A stretch of DNA of 64,000 nt from Vicugna pacos (Eukaryota; Chordata; Mammalia; Artiodactyla; Camelidae), in the NCBI RefSeq assembly GCF_048564905.1, contig NC_132993.1:82801001-82865000 (forward strand), written 5' to 3'. Shown here piece by piece: positions 57,884 through 64,000 of the stretch. A program made the translations under genes and the position numbers. The notes below the pieces were generated by a model. That model searched no databases and had not been told where the DNA came from. It saw nothing but the letters and a program-made list of their open reading frames with translations. Every line of letters starts with the position of its first letter. Position 1 is the first letter of the stretch.

Positions 57884-58553
57884 TGTTAGAGAACAAAACG
57901 TGGGGTCCGCTTGCCTGTGTGCAGTGAAGCCAATCCACTGACACTGGGTTGTGGTGAAGGAAAGTGCGGCATCTATTCCCAGGACCAAGCAAGGAGTCTG
58001 GGAAGCTAATGCTCAAAAGACCAGACTCTCCAATGAGTTTCAGGGATGCAGTTTTAAAGGCAAGGTGAGGGAGAGGAGTTGCAGGGTGTGTGATCGGCTG
58101 GTGCACAGTTCTCTGATTGGTTGATGGTAAAGTCGCAGGGCGGTGTCACAGAGGTCACTAATTATCAGTTCTCAGGCTCTCGCCGGTCTGGGGGCTACCC
58201 GCTCACGGTCATCATGTAGTTAACGTCTTCCCTCTGGCAGGTGTTTCAGTGTCTGTAAAACAACTCAGGAGTGTGCGTCAGATACTCAGCCATATCCTTC
58301 AGGGAGGAACTAAAGATTCTGTGACTGTCATATGGCTGATTTACTGTGTAAATTGTTACCAGTTCTCCTGGCTCAACTCTGATTTTTTTTCATCACCACA
58401 TATTCACGTTCTTTCAATCATTAATTCTTGAGCCAGCTTTTTGTGACTCAGGGGAGGCGTGGGAAACTAAAGCTTTTCTACAAACAAGAGGCAGATGGAG
58501 AACACGGCTGAGGTCCATCCTGGGAGGGCCCCACAAGGTCCTGCTCAGTTACA
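57884..58553 (-). mobile_element. Solo LTR of the same ERV family, subtype B, inserted in MER5A, fossil
   Basis: + strand ends are 'tgttagagaacaaaac' and 'gtcctgctcagttaca', flanked by a 4-bp repeat TCCC (57,880-57,883 and 58,554-58,557). It is closest to the LTR at 27,501: shared words include 'gagccagc', 'tgactcaggggag' and 'aaagcttttctacaaa'. 670 bp, no internal region. It is younger than the MER5A copy it interrupts. Confidence 0.8.
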
Positions 58554-58652
58554 TCCCCTCTTCCCAAGCTGGGACAACCAAAAATGTCTCCAGACATTGA
58601 CAGATCTCCCCTGGGTGACACACCCTCCTTTCCAGTGGGAACCACCGGCCCA
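58554..58652 (-). mobile_element. MER5A (hAT-Charlie), second half
   Basis: 'gggacaaccaaaaatgtctc', 'cagacattgacagatctccc' continue the MER5A copy after the LTR. The TCCC at its start is the duplicated target. Confidence 0.85.
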
Positions 58653-61159
58653 GGGAAAGTCCAGAAAAATAACCTAAACATCCCACTCAGCCCACTCATT
58701 CCACTTCTGCAAGAAAAAAAAAATGGACTTAATTTGATATATAGAGTACTTTGCTATTCCCTAAAATGACAGCTGTTGTATATTCCTTGACAAAATTGTG
58801 TTTATTGCTTTTTCTTATTTGTGTCTTAGATATGCTTCCCCCACCCCGGCAGGGGCAATGCTCCACTTGCCAAGGCTTAGTGGGATTTGACCCTCCAGGT
58901 AGCTCAGAGCCATGCGGGTACAGAGAGAAAGTGGTTATTTTTCTGTTGAGCATCATCAGAGCCTCTAGACAGATCATTCCAGTGGACACACTCAACTTCC
59001 AGTCATATGTGTATTAGGGCTCTTGGTTGTAACAGAAACCCGCATAAACTAGTTAAAGCCAAAAGACAGGCAAAGATTAGGCAGCTGGGAAACGAAGTCA
59101 GAGTGGCAGCAGGGGAACCTGTCAGCTGTGTTAGGGGATGCGCGTTGTTGGTCCAAAGGGAAGAGGTGTTAAGTCATGGATCGCCACACCCAGAGGCTGA
59201 GTCAGAGAATGAGGGTGGGATGAGAAAGAATCTATTGAGCGGATGCCAGTAGCCAGTGAGAGATGAGAATAGCCCCACCGATGCTGTGCCAGTGGGGACA
59301 GAGCACGGTTGTGGATTTCAAGGAAGTCAGACAACGGGTTCAGGGGGAAATAGGGCTAGAGCTGCGTGTGTGCAGTGCAGGGTCCTTTTGCACACAGAAA
59401 GGAAAGATAAATATTCCTGCAAAAGGTTAGGCAGCGAAGGGAGCATGGATGGAACCAGCATCCTTCAAAACTTGGAGGACGTGATACCGTCAGGGCGCGG
59501 TGTGCCTTCACACCCACTTACAAGCGGTCCGTGTATTTATGTTTGATTCTTCTTTTCCTCAAATTTTACTTCTAAAATAAAAACAGCTAGAAGTAAGCGT
59601 ATGAGTTTATGAAAAATAAAGCGTCTGACATCCTTGTATGGAATTCCAGAACCATCCTGAGTGATGGGAAATGTAATCCGCTCGGTGCTGAGCTGCATGA
59701 GGTCACTGGTTACACACACACACGTACACCTACACACACACGTTTGAGTCCTGATCTGTTGTAGTTCTAAAACCTCATTTTTCAAGTTGTATTTCTTTAG
59801 GTCCTGCTCAAAGTGTGAGTGAACATTTAGAATGTAAGCAGCGTGTTTTCAGCAAATTCACCGTGCGCCACCCAGTCCCCACGAATAGGACAGTTACGAG
59901 ACCCATACAGACGACCTAGTGGGAAGAGGCAGTCTCATAAAAAATTAATCCAATGCAATGGGCCCAAACAGAGGTATGAGATACAATGGAAGGGAAAAAA
60001 AATGAGGGAGTTTTAGCTCATATCATAGAAAAAAATCTCCAGTCTTGAAATTTTGAAGAAATTTCCTGTGGACGATAAACTATCAGACTTGAAAGTTTTG
60101 ATACAGATTCTTCTTCAGAGGCTCGGACATCCTTACCCTTCTCCACGTCGGCAGCTGCATTGCAGGAAATGGTTTCCAGGAAGCTGGCTCTTCTGGATAA
60201 TAAAAGTAAAATGCCTTTTGGGTATTTTGAGATTAGTTTAATATTACTTGTGAGCTGTGAGCTCTAAGTTCTGATGAGTTGAATATTTGAGCAGATGCAA
60301 GATTTTTACAGTCACTGAGTGTAATTTTTGTCCATTATAAATAAAAAAAAGACATGAAAACTACAACGCTTTGTATTTCCACTATGAAAACAGGGCTTTA
60401 GAGACTTCTCGGATTTTTTTAAAAGTAAATTCTTTCATATATGCCTGTGTTTTACATCAAACACGTATATACACACAGTCAGGGTCAAACATACTTATGT
60501 ACTCGTTAAACTATTATATGCACTCGAATGTCATGTGTTACTTAAGGTTCAGTGTCACTTTTATAAGCATGCTTTAGGTTTAAGGAAAATAAACAATCAA
60601 AAGAGATGAGCGATGCTTGGGGCTCAGCCCTTCTTACCCTGTTCCGCTCCCCCAGAGCTCAAGAATCCTCTTAATTGGCACAGATCCCTAGAGGGAACCA
60701 ATGTGACAATTAGAAAGCTGCCCTCATTATAAGAGGCTCAAAGGAATACGCGGTGTTGGGAAATACTCTTATTTTCTCAGTCACATTATAAGCAATCCTT
60801 GGTCACAGCATGAAGAGGCTCTGCAGCAAGCCACACGTGCAGTGAAAAGGATGCTTTTTAACTCGGGACGGAGCAGATGAGCAGGGGGACCACTTCACCT
60901 CTGGCTGGGCTGTTTTCTCTTGTCAAATCCCTGACTGGGCTTTGAAGCTCTCACTGTTTTGGGGTTCCTAACCCTGAGTCCCTCCAAGGCAGTGGTTTTC
61001 ACTCTGTATTTACAGAAGTCTCAGGTTCCCGGGAAAAGTTCAGACCTCCCACGCCTTCCAGCTTGAAGGTTGCCTGCTTCTCTGTTTTATATCTTTCAGT
61101 TTTGTGTAAAATTTAATCTGAAACTAGGGTTCTCTGGGGGGTGGGGTTAAATACATTCT
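58653..61159. other. Intron, repeat-poor
   Basis: About 2.5 kb with no interspersed repeat recognised. Contains a short (CA)n tract at 59,713-59,742 and two nearby TAATT-type words at about 60,672 and 60,708. No exon seen. Confidence 0.45.
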
Positions 61160-61239
61160 TTGACTGAAGATTTTCTACAGACAAAAGGCAGGTGGAGGCC
61201 ATGGCATGCGAAGGCCCCACAGGGTCCTGCTCCCTTACA
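61160..61239 (-). mobile_element. Fragment of the same solo-LTR family
   Basis: 'gattttctacagacaaaag', 'gcaggtggaggccatgg', 'ggccccacagggtcctgct' and the end 'cccttaca' match the right end (on the + strand) of the LTRs at 57,884 and 27,501. Only about 80 bp remain. Confidence 0.65.
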
Positions 61240-62319
61240 AATCTATGTACGTGTTCCCCTCACCCATCCTCCTGTTTTCCTGATACCGTGTCCCCAATAT
61301 TTTTTTTTATGAAAATTTCCAAAAATATGGGAAGGTTAGAAGAATTTTAGCGTGAACATTATTTTTAAAGTCAAAGTGTCTTCCGAAACGTTAAAAAGAC
61401 TGAGTTTCAGTAACAGACGCCTCTCTCAATGCTGGTTGATTCTCACTCACGTAGGCAGGACATTCGTTGACCTTGTAGGTTGTGACTATTCAGATGAAAG
61501 GCTCAGTCACTTCCAAAATGCAACTGATTTGAAAGTAAGCAGGGTAAGCATGCTCATATTTGCCAGACCTCCTCCTTGCACGTTAAGAGGAAATGTTTAG
61601 GGAAGGACATGTTATGTGGCACAGAACTCACGGGGGCGCCGGGGTGACACGTTCCTCACTCTCTTACCGTAAACTGCACATTTCGATAAATGCGGTCCTT
61701 CAGCGGCGGGAGGGGTGGCGTTGGCATTTTTGCTCTTCTCACAAGCATACCTTATTTTAACAGCCTCCAAGCTCTGCTGCCTTTTCAATATCTAATTATG
61801 TCTCGAGCGCTGTTTTTCTCTTTCCCTCACCAGAGCACGCTGCCTCTTAGCATCCTCAGTGGTTAATGGTCTGCTCACATTTGAGTAACCTTTTAGATAA
61901 TTCTTCTCAGAGAGCCACGTAGTATTTTCTCAGCCTAATGTTTACCTATTTTGCAAATACTCCTTGAGGAGGAAAAACAGATTCCCTGATGGAGATGGTA
62001 TTTGCAGACAGAGTGGCAAATGTGGGCAGTTACTGATAAATGATGGGGGACCTTTTGTACCCCAGGATCCAACTCTGGAGTCCATTACTGTGTGCACAGT
62101 GCTTTGTTGGGGGGCTGTAAAAGAGGCTCCCAATGTCTCCGTTTGCTCTGCCATATTTTTTTAGGAAAAAGAAAGAAGCTACAGCCTGGAGAACTATTCA
62201 AATGGAGCTATAGTGAGCAGGCCATGAAGCTGCCATAATTTAGTATGTGTCTGTGCTGCCCTCGAATAGAGCTTCTTCCTCTGGGGTTTAGGGGCCTCTG
62301 GTCAGAGTTTCTGGAAGTT
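61240..62319. other. Intron, no recognised feature
   Basis: T-run at 61,301-61,308. Nothing assigned. Confidence 0.4.
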
Positions 62320-62490
62320 TTTGCAGAGACCAGCTGTATTAGGATCACCTGGCCGTGCCTGTCAACAAGCAAGTTCCTGGGCCTCCCCCTAGGTCTCCTA
62401 GATTATTATTCTGGGGGCTGGAGTTTGCGTATTTGCATTTTAAACAAGGTCTTCTGGCTGTTCTCTATTGCACATTAACGTTTGAGAACC
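62320..62490 (+). mobile_element. MER20-like hAT-Charlie element
   Basis: 'aggatcacctggccgtgcct', 'gttcctgggcctcccccta', 'gcgtatttgcattttaaac' and 'tttgagaaccac' at the end fit the family in + orientation. Confidence 0.6.
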
Positions 62491-62997
62491 ACATCTTGAG
62501 AGTTTCAGGGTCAGAACCCCCCTGAATTTGCATATGCATATATTCTGGTGATTTGCATAGGAACATTTTTCCATGACGGTTGAAATTTTTGGAACCACTA
62601 GTCTAGAGCACAGAACCTTGGGCCCTGAAGGAATTAATACTACTCTTTCACAGATGTGGGGTTGAGTGGCTTGGCTTCTGTGGCAAATGGCACCCAAAGA
62701 GGCTTAATGATTCGGAGAACTTGGCGGAACCAAGCCCCAGCTCTCCTCTCTCTAGCCCACGGGTGATGAGGACTCGCACAGTTATTTTGGCAGCTCTCAG
62801 TTTTGATCACGTGGCCCCTTATTTCAGAAATGCCACGTGCTCCCACTACCTAATGACTTTTTAGCCTGATACATGGAGCGGTTTGGGCTGGGCTGGTCCC
62901 TAACCGTGTTATTCAGTATATTCCTCCCATTCGTCCTCCCTGTGCTGGGTCATCCAGCCAGGGAGAGTCTCTCACCACTTTATCCCCCATGTATCAC
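62491..62997. other. Intron, no recognised feature
   Basis: Nothing assigned. Confidence 0.4.
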
Positions 62998-63225
62998 AAA
63001 GTCAGACAGTTCCGAGTTCCAGCCATGGCACTGCTACAGGTCAGCCGTGTGATTCTAGGCAAGTAACTTAATCACAGTGAGCCTCAATTTCATCCTTAAT
63101 AACATGAGGGTCATTGCACCGATCTCAGCAAATCTTCAGGAGAATTAAACCGTTCTGTGCAAACATGGGACTTACTAGCACCGTGTCTGGCACACAGGGA
63201 AGAGTACAAATGCTAACCCCGTTGC
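62998..63225 (+). mobile_element. MIR SINE
   Basis: Near full-length sense MIR: 'tccgagttccagccatggca', 'cagccgtgtgattctaggca', 'agtaacttaatcacagtgag', 'cctcaatttcatccttaata', 'gcaccgtgtctggcacacag'. Confidence 0.85.
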
Positions 63226-63234
63226 TCGTGTCCC

Positions 63235-63475
63235 TCTGCCTTCCCCCTTCTCTACTCCCAGCCTTTCCAGCTCCTTGAAGTCCCCTTGGGTATTCCCGTC
63301 ACTCCCCTGCAGGAGGCGCTCTCTCCCTCTCCTGAATACCGGAAACATTTCCTTCTTACCTTTCTTTGGCATTGACCACTCCCTGCTCTGTGTGACTTTT
63401 CTGTACCTGTCTTATCTCCCCTGCTCCCTGAGGGCAGGAGTCCTGTCTGATTATCCCCATGGACACAGCCAAAAG
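63235..63475 (+). mobile_element. L2 LINE 3' end
   Basis: 'tgaccactccctgctctgtg', 'ctgtacctgtcttatctccc', 'tgagggcaggagtcctgtct' match the L2 tail. Confidence 0.5.
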
Positions 63476-63629
63476 CCTTCGGGCACACGAAGGTGCTCAC
63501 CTGGAAGCTGGTTTTAATGCTATTTATACTAGAGGGGAATTTAGTGTGTTTTCCATGTTGCTCAGGAATTGGCTGGATTAAACAAGGAGACATTATCAAA
63601 TATCAAATGACTCTACAGCTTCACTGTGA

Positions 63630-63800
63630 AGTCTGCCTCATCTCATCCTTTCAATGGCCCTTTGATGTGGGTTCTCTTAGCCCCTCAGTATAAAGGTGAG
63701 AACGTGGAGTCTTAGGTAAGGAAGAGGTGCCCAAGTTCCCAGAGCTAGAGGTTGCACAACCAAGGGGAGCTCATGCTTTGAACGGCTGCACGGCTCTGAT
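63630..63800 (-). mobile_element. MIR SINE
   Basis: Reverse-complement MIR fragment: 'gatgtgggttctcttagccc', 'gtgagaacgtggagtctta', 'gtgcccaagttcccagagct'. Confidence 0.5.
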
Positions 63801-64000
63801 GCCCCCAGCCCTGTCCTGGGCCCACTCTGACTTTTAAGTCTTCCAAAGGTCTTTTCATTGCTCATCCTTTAAGTTAGAGACGGCATGGTCAAATGAAAAG
63901 CTTAACTACAAAAGTGGCATTTTCAGAACTCTCCCTGAAAATACCTTCACGTGGAGGATAACACCTGACTTAAATTAATGAAACCCTGAAGATAATGTTG
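63801..64000. other. Intron at window end
   Basis: Nothing recognised. Confidence 0.35.

Noticed and set aside
1-64000. Camelid tRNA-derived SINE copies
   Set aside because: I looked on both strands for the usual 'gctcagtggtagag'-type promoter words and found none. The camelid assignment therefore rests on L1 3' ends only.
1-64000. CRISPR arrays, operons, tRNA, rRNA and small structural RNA genes
   Set aside because: No regularly spaced repeats, no bacterial gene organisation, and no recognisable tRNA, 5S, U6, 7SK or Y RNA sequence.

Overview
This is ordinary nuclear DNA from a mammal: AT-rich, with no dense coding, one CpG island, and a thick layer of interspersed repeats (L1, L2, MIR, hAT-Charlie copies, MaLR and other solo LTRs). 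The younger L1 3' ends are of the cetartiodactyl type. Two copies (4,263-4,819 and about 19,810-20,197) carry a 3'-end variant that I associate from memory with camelids (camel, alpaca). That assignment rests on recall of repeat families, not on a search.

Layout. Positions 1-11,670 look like the 5' flank of a gene: old L1, L2 and MIR debris, one MLT1 LTR and one fresh-looking L1 tail. A GGGGCT hexamer array (11,676-11,712) leads into a CpG island (about 11,740-13,330) with TATA-like, GC-box and E-box sites. A strong splice donor at 12,253/12,254 (AAG|GTAAGC) on the + strand closes a candidate first exon. Everything from 12,254 to the window end then reads as one long first intron of more than 51 kb on the + strand. 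I could not name the gene.

Inside the intron, 12.3-19.8 kb has few repeats, which is common for regulatory DNA just after a promoter. Further on come ancient L1 ORF2 fragments, a processed beta/gamma-actin pseudogene fragment (about 31,456-31,780), several hAT copies (MER5A-, MER20- and MER58-like), and L2 and MIR copies. There are four near-complete solo LTRs of one family at 27.5, 41.4, 43.9 and 57.9 kb, plus a fragment at 61.2 kb, all on the - strand. Three of the four have matching 4-bp target-site repeats. The LTR at 57.9 kb sits inside a MER5A copy.

The only further exon-like structure worth testing is at 53,307-53,450: a polypyrimidine tract and CAG acceptor, 144 nt open in one frame, then a GAG|GTAAGA donor. 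I found no intact protein-coding gene, structural RNA gene, CRISPR array or novel multi-gene system. Most long open frames here are chance frames in GC-rich or repeat DNA.
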